A DNA stretch of 64,000 bases from Planctomycetota bacterium (GTDB lineage Bacteria > Planctomycetota > Brocadiia > JAADGH01), in contig JAADGH010000197.1 of assembly GCA_013152475.1 (NCBI GenBank), positions 19,761 through 83,760 of the forward strand, written 5' to 3'. The notes beneath the pieces were generated by a model. That model made no database searches. It saw only the letters and a program-made list of their open reading frames with translations, and had not been told where the DNA came from. The position numbers were made by a program, and so were the translations under genes. Shown one piece after another: positions 18,901-28,681 of this stretch. The number at the start of each line of letters is the position of its first letter. Position 1 is the first letter of the stretch.

Positions 18901-19379
18901 CACTCGTTGAGCGGCACGGGTTTTTCTCCCTTGATGCCGTAGGCCTCCCCGCAACGGAAGCGAAAGGTGGGGAGTCCGCTCTCGTCGATATACATGTCGA
19001 AGCACGGCCGCTTGTCGAGGATGCGGGCGTAGGGGGTGCGCTTTTTCTGGAGGACCCACATCTCGACCTCGATTCCTTCGCGCAGGCAGAGCGACGCCGT
19101 GTTGGGGATTGTAACGACATCGTCCACACCATCGAACTCCAGCGCGCCGCCCTGTTTCCCGTTGGCGACCCACTTCGGATCGCCGGCATCGGGAGCGATC
19201 TGTCGCCCGAGGAAGCCGTTGTTCTCGGCGGGCGACGAGTCCTTCGCCCATCCGCCCCGGCCCTCGTCGAAGTGATACAACCCGACAACCGAGCCGCCAT
19301 CCTGCGCGGCGAGACTGCGGAATGCGGCAAGGGCAGTCACCGATAGAACAAGAATACCGGCAACACGGGTTCGGGTCAT
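15918..19379 (-). CDS. LamG-containing exported glycoside-hydrolase-like protein (DUF6067-like)
   Basis: The 1153-residue protein begins with a signal peptide (cleavage near SLAAQ). Two concanavalin A/LamG jelly-roll domains follow (about 30-215 and 235-430); each contains the family pattern LYHFDEG or LWHLDDG, then DGVDDVVTIP or GKSCVEIPDH, then GLIDEV(K/R)I. After a short beta segment comes a large region (about 520-1060) resembling DUF6067-type glycoside hydrolases, with acidic residues in DSDGFYLDN and CDAIVDGEQY that could be catalytic, and a C-terminal beta-sandwich. The ATG at 19379 follows TGGAGGAAA. Together with the DUF4838 gene it suggests use of a complex polysaccharide or glycoprotein. 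The substrate cannot be assigned. Confidence 0.8.
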   Translation of the reverse strand: MTRTRVAGILVLSVTALAAFRSLAAQDGGSVVGLYHFDEGRGGWAKDSSPAENNGFLGRQIAPDAGDPKWVANGKQGGALEFDGVDDVVTIPNTASLCLREGIEVEMWVLQKKRTPYARILDKRPCFDMYIDESGLPTFRFRCGEAYGIKGEKPVPLNEWARLRAVCDGKTMSIFLNGENIGSRPYTDPIPNGPNESMGTLRIGNASFARAFCGLIDEVKITNIGYRPPAAKAFESDADTAGLWHLDDGKATGAGPNRLDGTLHGATSVPGKIGTALRFDGKSCVEIPDHPSLDLQDELTIDCWVKQLKRSPYARIVEKSEWTYGLWINSDGAADFFYRSSAGGSNHVVSVVKMPLNRWTHIRAEFDGFEAVLTFDGKEVARETIPEQKQRIATSDGSLFLGNNAGGARGFIGLIDEVRISKTIRRARPPMQTRITSYPSKDTWTLRIDARGTRGRAATVRGEVLGKDNQPVHTIAPLKLQRGVGQVAVDVDAFPPATYRIALTALDANGQQVAEETIEFAKPPKPPWLGAGIGVSNKVLPPWTPMTTYFTKGGYLRIRCWGREYDFDRLLLPCQIRSAHAYVLAKPIRLVIRSGGGDLPPGKNTFSDPVAAKHEVRLAGSAALGAITVETKVTVEYDGMTRFDMRLTPSQDVDVESAYIEIPIRAEHATLMHHPGRWFDDPTCAGALPKDGWRAPNTWYLWLGDEERGLCWFAEDQEAWGLDKEKPGIEVVRDGDVVRLRVYLINANTKLAKPREFTWGLMATPVKPRPKGWQRWRFGSPGGPVTIGVRWSTLKTSKWHSFPVPPNPAGYHADVKKAHDEGKKFVPYTNFNMQSDAGPEWAYWGEDWNAYAGEGKAADVLAMNVINVRCCAMTPSWCDFIAWKYKTFLEDFDSDGFYLDNSSPGKCNNPDHPAEHHGRRHIFAARELMKRFYTVTKQNDPENVMVCHMSSTLCIPLLSFCDAIVDGEQYGWALKESFDGHYIPITPLARVRAELMAHQWGLVPFYLPCNRGPNRWTPKLMREMLALFLPHGMRFWMAGDVKTMTKVLDVIDAFDLPSATFIPYWSVPEWKKMAEEDGMVVSAYVRDGQAMLIVSNLREEPREARVNLPLNALGLSKMPAHVSDPLDAEAASVSEARLVLNVDGRNLRIIVLK

Positions 19380-19418
19380 ATCGATTTCCTCCAGCGCGTG
19401 TGAATCCTGACTCTGATG

Positions 19419-19446
19419 ATTCTACAGAGGAAGGGTTCGCCTGCAA
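19419..19446 (-). promoter_or_regulatory. Possible promoter for the LamG/DUF4838 operon
   Basis: Read on the minus strand, a good -10 TAGAAT (19419-19424) is preceded at 16 bases by TTGCAG (19441-19446), a weak -35. It is 40 bases upstream of the LamG gene start. Confidence 0.4.
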
Positions 19447-19526
19447 GGAAAATCACTCACGTGTGAGCGGCCTGACGCTGCAGCGGCGGGGGAGCGAGGA
19501 GGATTCCTCTTCCGTCTTGCGGAAAC

Positions 19527-19850
19527 CTACTGCCCCTCCTCCGCCACCACGGCCGTGCCGTAGACGACGATCTCGGCCACGCCGGACATGACCTCCGTCG
19601 AGGCGAAGCGGATGCCGACGATGGCGTTGGCGCCGAGCTTCTCGGCCTCCTCCTGCAGGCGGTCGAGGGACTGCTCCCGGACCTCAGCCACCAGCTTCGT
19701 ATACTCCCGCACCTCGCCGCCGAGGCAGTTCTTGATAACGGCCAGGATGTCGCGCCCCAGGCCGCGTGTGCGGGTCGTCCCGGCGCGGACGAGACCGAGG
19801 GTTTTGGTGATCTTCATCCCCGGGATGTCATCAATCGTGGTAAGAATCAT
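19527..19850 (-). CDS. UPF0145 (YbjQ) family protein
   Basis: The 107-residue protein matches the YbjQ/UPF0145 family of small pentamer-forming proteins, once called heavy-metal-binding. Typical blocks are visible: GLVRAGTTRTRGLGRDI, the LVAEVREQSLDRLQEEAEKLGANAIVG helix-strand region and the final EIVVYGTAV strand. It is complete. Its ATG overlaps the anti-sigma gene stop by four bases, making it the third gene of the sigma/anti-sigma operon; a role in envelope stress would fit but is only suggested by context. Confidence 0.88.
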   Translation of the reverse strand: MILTTIDDIPGMKITKTLGLVRAGTTRTRGLGRDILAVIKNCLGGEVREYTKLVAEVREQSLDRLQEEAEKLGANAIVGIRFASTEVMSGVAEIVVYGTAVVAEEGQ

Positions 19851-20293
19851 CGCTCCACCTCCTTATACTTGTCGCTCTTGAGGGCAAATATCCGCTCGCG
19901 AACGGTCGAGACGATCAAGGCGACTACCCCCGCGAGCAGGAGTATCACCCCGATCTTCACGGCCCACGGCACCGCCACATCCCCCAGCATCTCGACCAAC
20001 AGCGCATACACCCCATACACGATCAGGATGATCGCCCCGATCGACACCAGCGCCCACGCCGCGCCGCGCTCCAGCCGGTTGTAGACGCCCGACCAGTACG
20101 TGGTCCACAGCTTGTCCTCGGGAAATTTGAATACCATCTCGTCCGTCACCTCCTTCAGACTGGTCAGCTCCTCCAGTTCCGAGCGGCACCGCTCGCACCG
20201 GCCGATGTGCTCCTTGAAACGCGCTCGGCCGGCCTCATCGATTTCGTCGTCGATGTAGGCCATCAGGAGCTCTTTGTAGTCCTCACATGACAT
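19847..20293 (-). CDS. Anti-sigma factor with zinc-finger (zf-HC2) and two transmembrane segments
   Basis: The 148-residue protein starts with a putative anti-sigma zinc finger: C3, then HIGRCERCRSELEEL supplies the H-x3-C-x2-C motif (about residues 29-36). Two hydrophobic segments follow (about 79-102 and 110-128), so the N-terminal domain is cytoplasmic and the protein is held in the inner membrane. It lies downstream of an ECF sigma gene, with a 132-base gap containing two hairpins, and is translationally coupled to the UPF0145 gene. Its likely role is to sequester that sigma factor until a membrane or redox signal releases it. Confidence 0.87.
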   Translation of the reverse strand: MSCEDYKELLMAYIDDEIDEAGRARFKEHIGRCERCRSELEELTSLKEVTDEMVFKFPEDKLWTTYWSGVYNRLERGAAWALVSIGAIILIVYGVYALLVEMLGDVAVPWAVKIGVILLLAGVVALIVSTVRERIFALKSDKYKEVER

Positions 20294-20340
20294 CGCTTTT
20301 CCCTGACCGCTACAAGTACCTTCTCATCTTCTTTGTGCCA

Positions 20341-20360
20341 CGTTCAAACTTGTTTGAGCG
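20341..20360. repeat. Short inverted repeat between sigma and anti-sigma genes
   Basis: CGTTCAAAC-TT-GTTTGAGCG forms a 9-bp stem with one mismatch. It sits in the 132-base spacer of the sigma/anti-sigma operon and could act as a weak attenuator or processing site. Confidence 0.45.
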
Positions 20361-20386
20361 TGTCTTGTCTCCTCCCGGCCGTCTGG

Positions 20387-20406
20387 ATTCCCGCTTTCGC
20401 GGGAAT
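20387..20406. repeat. Dispersed hairpin, ATTCCCGC-N4-GCGGGAAT
   Basis: A perfect 8-bp stem with loop TTTC, followed by GACG. A close relative with one stem mismatch is at 28721-28740, also followed by GAC, so this is a dispersed extragenic palindrome rather than only an operon attenuator. Confidence 0.65.
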
Positions 20407-20425
20407 GACGGTGTGGGGGGACCTT

Positions 20426-20983
20426 CTACAGATATTTCTTCATCTTTTCCTTCAACCGCTGCCGCGCGCTGTATAGGCGCGACATCACCGTACCGATGGG
20501 ACACCCCACCGACGCGGCGATCTGTTTGTACGACATCTCCTGGAAATGCTTCAGGACGATGACCTCCCGCTCCTTATCGGGCAGCCCGCGAATCGCCCGC
20601 CAGAGCACCTCCTTCATCTCGCCGCTCTCGGGGATGAGCGACGGTTCCTCGCCTGCCGGGGTGGACTCGAAGGTAATCTCCGGGTCGGGCTCGCGCGGGA
20701 GGAGCGTGTCGCGGCGTTTTTTCTTGCGCAAATGGCTCATGCATAGGTTCTTCACGATCCGATAGAGCCACGGATAGAAGTCCTGGTCTGGATCGAATCG
20801 CCGGATGAAGCGATAGGCGTTGGCGAAGGCCTCCTGGGAGAGGTCGAGGGCGTCCTCGCGGTTGCCGACGAGGGAGAGCGCGGCGAAGTAGGCCCGTTTC
20901 ATGTAGGCCTTCACGACGGGCTCGAAGGCGGCCCGGTCCCCGCGCTTACACCTCAGAATGAGTTCTCGTTCCTCTTCGGACAT
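20426..20983 (-). CDS. ECF-family RNA polymerase sigma factor
   Basis: The 185-residue product is a sigma-70 family factor of the ECF class. Region 2 is clear (residues about 20-90: YFAALSLVGNREDALDLSQEAFANAY, then the DNA-melting segment FDPDQDFYPWLYRIVKNLC), and region 4 contains the helix-turn-helix MSYKQIAASVGCPIGTVMSRL (about 150-170). The ATG at 20983 follows GCGGAGG; a GTG at 20998 is possible but overlaps that ribosome site. The next gene is a zf-HC2 anti-sigma factor, the classical pairing. A sigma-70-like promoter lies directly upstream; no clear autoregulated ECF-type promoter was seen. Confidence 0.92.
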   Translation of the reverse strand: MSEEERELILRCKRGDRAAFEPVVKAYMKRAYFAALSLVGNREDALDLSQEAFANAYRFIRRFDPDQDFYPWLYRIVKNLCMSHLRKKKRRDTLLPREPDPEITFESTPAGEEPSLIPESGEMKEVLWRAIRGLPDKEREVIVLKHFQEMSYKQIAASVGCPIGTVMSRLYSARQRLKEKMKKYL

Positions 20984-21404
20984 TCCGCCTCCGCACACCG
21001 TTCGGCAGGCAATTTTGTTATCCTACCGTACGCCCATGTGCGATTCAATGGATTCTACGCCGTGAGGCAGGCGGCTATTCACGATTTCGGGGGATTTTCG
21101 TTCACGGCATTCTTCACCGTCCCGTGTGGGCCCATGCTTGCGGGAGAATGGCGGAGTGGCCGGACTTCATCCTCATCCATCATTGGGCATTTTCTTCTGT
21201 GGATTTCCTGTGGATAAGTCGTGAGTGTCGCAAAAGTGAACAACCGCCAAATGGCTGTTTCGCCACCGAATACAGCCCCAAACCGCCGAATGCACGCATC
21301 TACGAAAAAATTGGGGGCGATGTGGATAACCAATTGATATTCAATGCTAAACGGCTTGAGGGCAAAGGGCTTACGGGGCAAAGCATGACATGGGATGACC
21401 CGTC
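20984..21404. other. 420-base gene-free gap with clustered DnaA boxes
   Basis: No convincing coding sequence. The gap holds the promoter of the sigma operon at its left end, and TGTGGATAA (minus-strand TTATCCACA, the canonical DnaA box) at 21209-21217 and 21321-21329, plus the near match TGTGGATTT at 21198-21206. All three are in the same orientation. The stretch around them is more AT-rich than its neighbours. It could be an origin region, a DnaA-titration site or a DnaA-controlled promoter region. Confidence 0.55.
21020..21048 (-). promoter_or_regulatory. Possible sigma-70-type promoter of the sigma/anti-sigma operon
   Basis: On the minus strand TTGAAT (21043-21048) and TAGGAT (21020-21025) are 17 bases apart, about 35 bases upstream of the ECF sigma ATG. 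Each is 4/6 to consensus. Confidence 0.45.
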
Positions 21405-22137
21405 TCACGAGGCGGCGTAGACGAGCATCGCCACCCCCGCGACGGCGGCGGTTTCCGTGCGGAGGATTGACGAGGCAAGGGAGACCGCCTTGCACCCCGC
21501 TCGCGTGGCCTCAGCGATCTCGGTGCGGGTAAAGCCTCCTTCCGGGCCCACGAGGTAGAGGACGGAGTCGATCGCCCCCGCGCCCTCCAGCACGCTGCGA
21601 AGCGGGGCCACGTCCCCCCACCGCGTCGCGATGAGGGCCAGGTGGTGCTTGGAGACGAGGCGGAGGACCTCGGCCATTTCATGCGGTGGGCGGACGGCCA
21701 TGACGCGGTTGCGGCCGGATTGCTTCGACGCCTCGGCGCAGATGCGTTCCCACTTGGCCAACTTCGAATCGGTGCGCGTGCGGATGTTCACGACGCTCCG
21801 GGCGCACTCGATGGGGATAAAGGCACGGACGCCGAGCTCGGCGCACTTCTGGATCATGAACTCGGCCCGCTTGCCCTTCGGGATGGCGCAGGCCAGGGTG
21901 ATGTTCATGCCGGCCTCGCGGTCGACCGAGTGGGGCTGCTCGACGCGAACGATGACCTGGTCGCGACCCGCCTCAACGATGGCGGCCTCGGCCTCGAGGC
22001 CGGAACCGTCGAACACAACAACCCGGTCGCCTATGCCGAGGCGTTTGACATGGGCTATATGGTGGGCTTCATCGCCGGTGATGTGCATCTCGCCGGAGTG
22101 GACGAAGTCGGCGACATAGGCGCGGTGGAGTCCTCGG

Positions 22138-24114
<1,977 letters not shown>

Positions 24115-24169
24115 GCTTTTTGGGGCTCCATGATTCGGATGCGTTTCGACAGAACAAACCGAATCATTG

Positions 24170-24198
24170 ACTATAACACACACCGCCGCAATTGTCAA
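24170..24198 (-). promoter_or_regulatory. Promoter of dnaK-rsmE
   Basis: Minus strand: perfect -35 TTGACA (24193-24198), 17-base spacer, -10 TATAGT (24170-24175), 56 bases from the dnaK ATG. It is identical in both hexamers to the promoter at 1622-1650. No CIRCE element is visible beside it. Confidence 0.78.
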
Positions 24199-24206
24199 GA
24201 AGCCCG

Positions 24207-24560
24207 AAAAGAGGAGTTTCCCCATCACCCCCGCTGTGTCATCGCGAGGCGCCTCGGGACGGCATAGCCCTTCGGCGCCGCCTCTTTGCTGCGAAAGGAG
24301 TCAGGCAGAGCCTGACGGATGACCCGTTCCGAGGCAAAGCCTCGGAACGAGAAAAGAGAAACGGAGCCTCGAAACAAGAAAAAAGAGGAGTTTCCCCATC
24401 ACCTGTGCGGTGTCATTGCAAGGAGCATCTTTCGCGATAGCGGAAGATACGACGACGCGATCTCGCACGCTCGATTACCGTCGATCTGCCAGATTGCCTC
24501 GTCATCACGCGAAGCGCGTGACTCCTCGCAAGGACAGGGCGTGGGTTCCGCAAGCCGGGT
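24207..24560. repeat. Dispersed hairpin-rich repeat, copy A
   Basis: It contains GTCAGGC-AGA-GCCTGAC (24300-24316), CGTTCCGAGGC-AAA-GCCTCGGAACG (24325-24349, 11-bp stem) and TCACGCG-AAG-CGCGTGA (24505-24521), all with 3-base loops, plus the palindrome CGAGGCGCCTCG at 24245. The same blocks appear in reverse orientation at about 28800-29050. Copy A has an extra internal section of about 100 bases, so GAGGAGTTTCCCCATCAC occurs twice (about 24211 and 24386). Confidence 0.75.
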
Positions 24561-24668
24561 TTTGCAGGCCAAATGACCGACAGTGGTTACGCTTGATCCC
24601 ATCCGTATTCTGGGGAAAGTCCTGGCCCGAAGGGTCGCTGCCCGTGTAGCGCGCGCGAAAGCAACTTT

Positions 24669-25853
24669 TCAGAGGAGGAGCAGTAGGAAGGCTGAGGCGG
24701 CGATGATGGCGCCGCCTACGATGAAGGGCAGGCTGATGGCCGCGGCGGCGGAGAGGCCCGGCAATGCGGTCAGATAGCCGGCGAGCAGCGGGCCCAGGAA
24801 TAGGGTGACGGCCGAGAAGGCGATGACCTTTCCCACGTCGAGACCGCGCCGATGGTCGCTGGCGTAGTGCATGATGAGGGCCGCCTGGGCGGGCTGCCAG
24901 AGGCCGGCGCCGAAGAAGTCGTGAAAGAGCCAGACGCTCGTGGCGGAGTAAAAGTTGGGGAGGAGCCCCCCGGCGGTGATGAGGACGCCCTCGACGAAGA
25001 TAAAGAGGATGTAGTAGACCTTCTGGACCTTGAGTCCGCCCCGAATAATCCACCCCGCAAAGATCAAGGGCACGGCCATGAACAATCGGTGGAGCATGAG
25101 GACGATCGCGGTCTGCTCCTTGGTGAGGCCGAACTTCTGGGTGAAGAAGAGGGGCATGACAAAACAATGGCTGCACATGAGGCCGACGTTGAAGATCATG
25201 GTGGAGATAATGATGATCCACAGTTTCCTGTTCAGCCGGAGCGACACAAGCTCGCGAAGCCGGGGAGGGCGGGGTGCGTTCGTCTCGTCATTGCCGGACG
25301 GCTTCCCTTCCTTGTACAAGAGCGCAAACCCGACAAAGCTCAAGCCCAGAAGGAAGGCAGCGAGGAGCATGGCGTTTCGGTATCCCGCCGCGCCGCCGGC
25401 TGTCAGGAGGAACCCGGCAAGCGGGTATCCCGCCGCCTCGAAGAGGCGCTCGAAGCCCTGGGTCTTGCCCCAGAAGTCGACGAACCTGCTTTTCGCGAAT
25501 TCGTAAAGGAGGATCGGGTGCAGGACCTTTCGGGTCTCGACGGCGGATTCGCGCGCCCCCTTGAGAGCCGCCTGCACGATCGAGTTTGCGAAGAATGGCG
25601 TCAGCAGACTGGCGACGCCGGCAAGAAGGATGGATAGACCGTAGAAGATCTTTCGACCAAACCGGTCGGAGATGCCGCCGACGCCGATGCGGAGAAAGAA
25701 GGGCATCAACAGCCCGGCGGCGAAGATGTATCCCTGACCCACGTTGCTGACGCCTTGGTCCTTGAGATAGAACGGCAGGACCAGCTCATACATCCCGAAG
25801 GTGAGGCCGAAGAGGACGGATGTGGAGAGGACGGCGGTGAAGTTCCTGCGCAT
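24669..25853 (-). CDS. Major facilitator superfamily transporter
   Basis: The 394-residue integral membrane protein has about 12 hydrophobic segments and the MFS loop motif GGISDRFGRKIFYGLS between segments 2 and 3. Both halves are present, split by a polar loop (KEGKPSGNDETNAPRPPRLREL). The substrate cannot be assigned: the sequence does not point to a specific drug or sugar subfamily. It begins one base after the stop of the FG-GAP protein gene, so it is the last gene of a three-gene minus-strand operon starting with the isomerase-like gene. Confidence 0.85.
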   Translation of the reverse strand: MRRNFTAVLSTSVLFGLTFGMYELVLPFYLKDQGVSNVGQGYIFAAGLLMPFFLRIGVGGISDRFGRKIFYGLSILLAGVASLLTPFFANSIVQAALKGARESAVETRKVLHPILLYEFAKSRFVDFWGKTQGFERLFEAAGYPLAGFLLTAGGAAGYRNAMLLAAFLLGLSFVGFALLYKEGKPSGNDETNAPRPPRLRELVSLRLNRKLWIIIISTMIFNVGLMCSHCFVMPLFFTQKFGLTKEQTAIVLMLHRLFMAVPLIFAGWIIRGGLKVQKVYYILFIFVEGVLITAGGLLPNFYSATSVWLFHDFFGAGLWQPAQAALIMHYASDHRRGLDVGKVIAFSAVTLFLGPLLAGYLTALPGLSAAAAISLPFIVGGAIIAASAFLLLLL

Positions 25854-25854
25854 G

Positions 25855-27642
25855 CTACTTGATCTGAACCACGTTTCTTCCTGTGGGGCTAACGACGGTC
25901 TGGATGTCCTTCTTCCTGCCGTTTGTGAAAACGACCTTGACGTGGTATGTGCCCGGCTTGACGCCGAAGTGGGCCTCGGGCGGGGACTGGCTGCCCCATC
26001 CCTCGCCGCCGCTGATCTCGCGGATGGCGAGTAGTTTCTTGCCGTTCTTGCCGCAGAGCGAGACCGACGCGCCCACGGGGCAGGGGGTGGGAGAGAATTT
26101 CACTTTCAGGTAATTGTGATTTGCCTCCGAGATCAGGCCGTTCTCGAAGAAATAGTCGGGGGCGGTGTAATTGTGCAGATAGATATCGAGGTCGCCGTCG
26201 TCGTCGTAGTCCACGAAACACATGCCGCGGGCGCGGCCGTGTTCGCCGTGGTCGTCCGCGGCGAGGCCGTACTGCTCGGTGCGGTCCTCGAACTTTCCCT
26301 TGCCCAGGTTGATGTAGAGCGCATTCGGCGCGCCCTCGTTGCCCACGTAGAGGTCCAGGTCGCCGTCGTTGTCGATGTCCCCCCACGCGCCGACGGAGGC
26401 GCTCGTGTTCTTGCTCAGGTCGCCTGCCTGCTTGATGACGTCTTTGAATGTGCCGTTGCCTTGGTTCCGGAAGAGCCGGCTCTGGCCGCGCTGGGGGACG
26501 AAGATGTCGATATTCCCGTCGTTGTCATAGTCCCCGAACGCCGTTCCGATCTTGCGCGTTGAGCTGCAGAAGTAGGTGATGCCGCTGTTGCCTGCCCGGG
26601 CGAAGAGCGCGCCCTTGTTCTGGAAGAGCATGCCGGTCAGCAGGTTGTAGAGAAAGTCCGTGCGTCCGTCGCGGTCATAGTCGCCTATGCTGATGTAGTC
26701 TCCGAACCCCGATCCCGCGCCGCCGGGGCCGAAGCCGGCCTGCCGGCTCACGTTGATGAATCTCTTTTGTTTGGCGAACTGGTTTTCAAAGATCAGGATC
26801 CCGTATTTCCCGTTCGTGGCAAGGACATCCACCGCTCCGTCGTTGTTGTAATCGATCCAGCCCGCCCCTTCCACGTCGTAGAACTTCTGGGCCGGCAGAA
26901 TGGCGGACATATCAAGGAACCGCCATTCAGGCGGCCCTTGATTTGCGTAGAGACTGACATGACTTCGCCGGCCGATCAGGAGATCGAGGTCGCCGTCGCC
27001 GTCGAAGTCCGCCCAGGCCACCGACCGCGCGCTGCCGCCGAAGCGGGAGGGGTCCAGGGCCGTCACATCCTCAAAGACCCGCCCCCGGCGACGAAAGAGC
27101 TTGGCGCCGAACATCCGGTCGCAGCCGATGAAGACATCCAGGTTGCCGTCGTTGTCGAAGTCCGCCCAGGCGATGCCCGTGCCCATGGTGGGCAGGCGTT
27201 TCATATGCTTGGCGATGGCCCGGTCGCACAGGTTGTCGAAGGGCGCGAGGCCGGGGGTCTTGAACGAAGGCCCTCGCGCGGAGGCGATGCGGCCGTCGGA
27301 GGTTTGGCTGATGACATAGAAGTCGTAATGCGTTCCGGGCCGCAGGCCGTCGAGTGCCGCGGCATGGTCGGTGGTGAGTTCCTGCAAATGGGGAGACGCG
27401 TGCTCCTCTGTGACATTCTTTCGCCAGACCACCTGGGAATCGGCATCGAGGTCCGTTTGCCAGGTGATGGTGGCGGTGTTCTCCGTGACATCGCTCACTC
27501 GGATGTGGGAGATGGTCAGGGTGTCACCGGCCTTGCCCTTCGCCGGGCCGGAGCGACTGGACGTTCCGGACGGCCACGAGAGGATCGCCACGAGAGGGAT
27601 CAGGACGATCAGGGCCAGAAGGATTTTGGCGGAAGAGCGCAT
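25855..27642 (-). CDS. Exported FN3 / FG-GAP (VCBS) / ASPIC-UnbV repeat protein
   Basis: The 595-residue protein has an N-terminal signal anchor (KILLALIVLIPLVAILSW), a fibronectin type III domain (about 45-135, ENTATITWQTDLDADSQVVW to GTHYDFYVIS), then seven FG-GAP blades each with a calcium-binding DxDxDG loop (DFDNDGNLD, DFDGDGDLD, DYNNDGAVD, DYDRDGRTD, DYDNDGNID, DIDNDGDLD, DYDDDGDLD). It ends in an ASPIC/UnbV domain (NHNYLKVKF to YHVKVVFTNGRKKDIQ). Proteins of this CRTAC1-like build are surface or periplasmic; their function is mostly unknown. The ATG at 27642 lies 5 bases after the isomerase-like gene stop. Confidence 0.88.
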   Translation of the reverse strand: MRSSAKILLALIVLIPLVAILSWPSGTSSRSGPAKGKAGDTLTISHIRVSDVTENTATITWQTDLDADSQVVWRKNVTEEHASPHLQELTTDHAAALDGLRPGTHYDFYVISQTSDGRIASARGPSFKTPGLAPFDNLCDRAIAKHMKRLPTMGTGIAWADFDNDGNLDVFIGCDRMFGAKLFRRRGRVFEDVTALDPSRFGGSARSVAWADFDGDGDLDLLIGRRSHVSLYANQGPPEWRFLDMSAILPAQKFYDVEGAGWIDYNNDGAVDVLATNGKYGILIFENQFAKQKRFINVSRQAGFGPGGAGSGFGDYISIGDYDRDGRTDFLYNLLTGMLFQNKGALFARAGNSGITYFCSSTRKIGTAFGDYDNDGNIDIFVPQRGQSRLFRNQGNGTFKDVIKQAGDLSKNTSASVGAWGDIDNDGDLDLYVGNEGAPNALYINLGKGKFEDRTEQYGLAADDHGEHGRARGMCFVDYDDDGDLDIYLHNYTAPDYFFENGLISEANHNYLKVKFSPTPCPVGASVSLCGKNGKKLLAIREISGGEGWGSQSPPEAHFGVKPGTYHVKVVFTNGRKKDIQTVVSPTGRNVVQIK

Positions 27643-27647
27643 CGGCC

Positions 27648-28469
27648 TCACTCGCAAAACTGTCGAAGGAACTTGATCGTCTCCTGGGCCTGTTCGGGCG
27701 TGCGGACATATTCGATGATGATCTCGTTGCAGGTGTCGATGGGTTCGATCAGCTCGAAGATGCGCGGGTAGTCCAGATCGCCCTTGCCGGCGGGCGGATA
27801 CTCGGGCCGCCCATCCTCGCCCTTCAGGATCACGTCCTTGGCATGGGCCAGGATCATGTACGGTTTGAGGGTCTCGACCGCGCCTTCGAGGGTGTCCTTG
27901 TCGCCGCAGATGTTGGCGGGATCGAAGAGGCTCTTCACATGATCCGAGCCGACCTGCTGGATGAGCTTGGCGGTGGTTGCTGAGCTGTCGAGGATATTGG
28001 CCCGCGTCGGCTCGAAGGCGAAGAGGGCGCCGTTCTTTTCCGCTTCGGCTGCGATCTCGCCGACCGCGGAGACGATCTGGCCCCACATTGTTTCATAGGG
28101 CAGGTCCGGATGCTGCGCCGGGTTGCCGGACTCGGAGAAAACGGTCGGCCGGGCCCTGTTCGAGATGTCGCGCGCTGCCGCCGCGAACTGGATGGATCTT
28201 TTGATGTTGTCGATGCTCTTGGCGACGACCTCCTCCTTGCCGATGAGCGGGTTGTATCCGCACCAGCCCACGATCTCGATGCCGAGGTCGTCCAGGGCGG
28301 CCAGCGCCTCCCGGCCTTCCTCGGTGGGGGAGAGGTCCTCGTCGGCAAAGGCCTGGGGGCGGGCCTGCAGATAGAGGAGCCCCGCGTCGGCCATTTTCTT
28401 CAGCTCGTCCATCAGTCCGGCTTCCTTGCCGTCGGCAAGGACGTTGGGGAACATAATGCCAAGTTTCAC
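27648..28469 (-). CDS. Sugar phosphate isomerase/epimerase-like TIM barrel protein
   Basis: The 273-residue protein belongs to the xylose-isomerase-like TIM barrel superfamily (AP endonuclease 2 fold). Metal-site features are present: FAFEPTRANILDS supplies a glutamate, LFDPANICGDKD an aspartate, and MILAHAKDVI the HxKD signature. The start GTG 28469 (VKLGIMFPNV) follows AAGGAAAGG by 8 bases; the longer alternative at 28496 has no ribosome site. It heads a minus-strand operon with the FG-GAP protein and the MFS transporter, so a role in sugar or polyol use is likely, but the exact substrate is unknown. Confidence 0.85.
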   Translation of the reverse strand: MKLGIMFPNVLADGKEAGLMDELKKMADAGLLYLQARPQAFADEDLSPTEEGREALAALDDLGIEIVGWCGYNPLIGKEEVVAKSIDNIKRSIQFAAAARDISNRARPTVFSESGNPAQHPDLPYETMWGQIVSAVGEIAAEAEKNGALFAFEPTRANILDSSATTAKLIQQVGSDHVKSLFDPANICGDKDTLEGAVETLKPYMILAHAKDVILKGEDGRPEYPPAGKGDLDYPRIFELIEPIDTCNEIIIEYVRTPEQAQETIKFLRQFCE

Positions 28470-28681
28470 AGAGTGCGCCTTTCCTTCTCGCAACACAGGA
28501 TTCTCATATCGTCCGCTATGTTATCGGCTGAGGGGAGTTCGGTCAACAGACAAATCGAAAGTGAAAGCAAAGAGTGAAGGGCTGCCGGACTTTCGATTCC
28601 TCAGCCCTCCTGGTTCAAACCAGGAGATTCCCCAGAATCGGAGCGCTGTCTGTCCCAGATTGTGTTTGCTCTGTTGTAACT

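Larger units (their letters stand above)
24115..24668. other. Gene-free gap upstream of dnaK: promoter and dispersed repeat
   Basis: The 5' side holds the dnaK promoter. The rest is taken up by a hairpin-rich dispersed repeat (annotated separately) and short spacer to the MFS gene end. I see no gene; short open frames here run through the hairpins. Confidence 0.7.

Noticed and set aside
20387..20406. Intrinsic terminator for the sigma gene
   Set aside because: The hairpin is followed by GACG or, on the other strand, by CAGACGG, with no T tract, and a relative occurs away from gene ends. A dispersed repeat is more likely.
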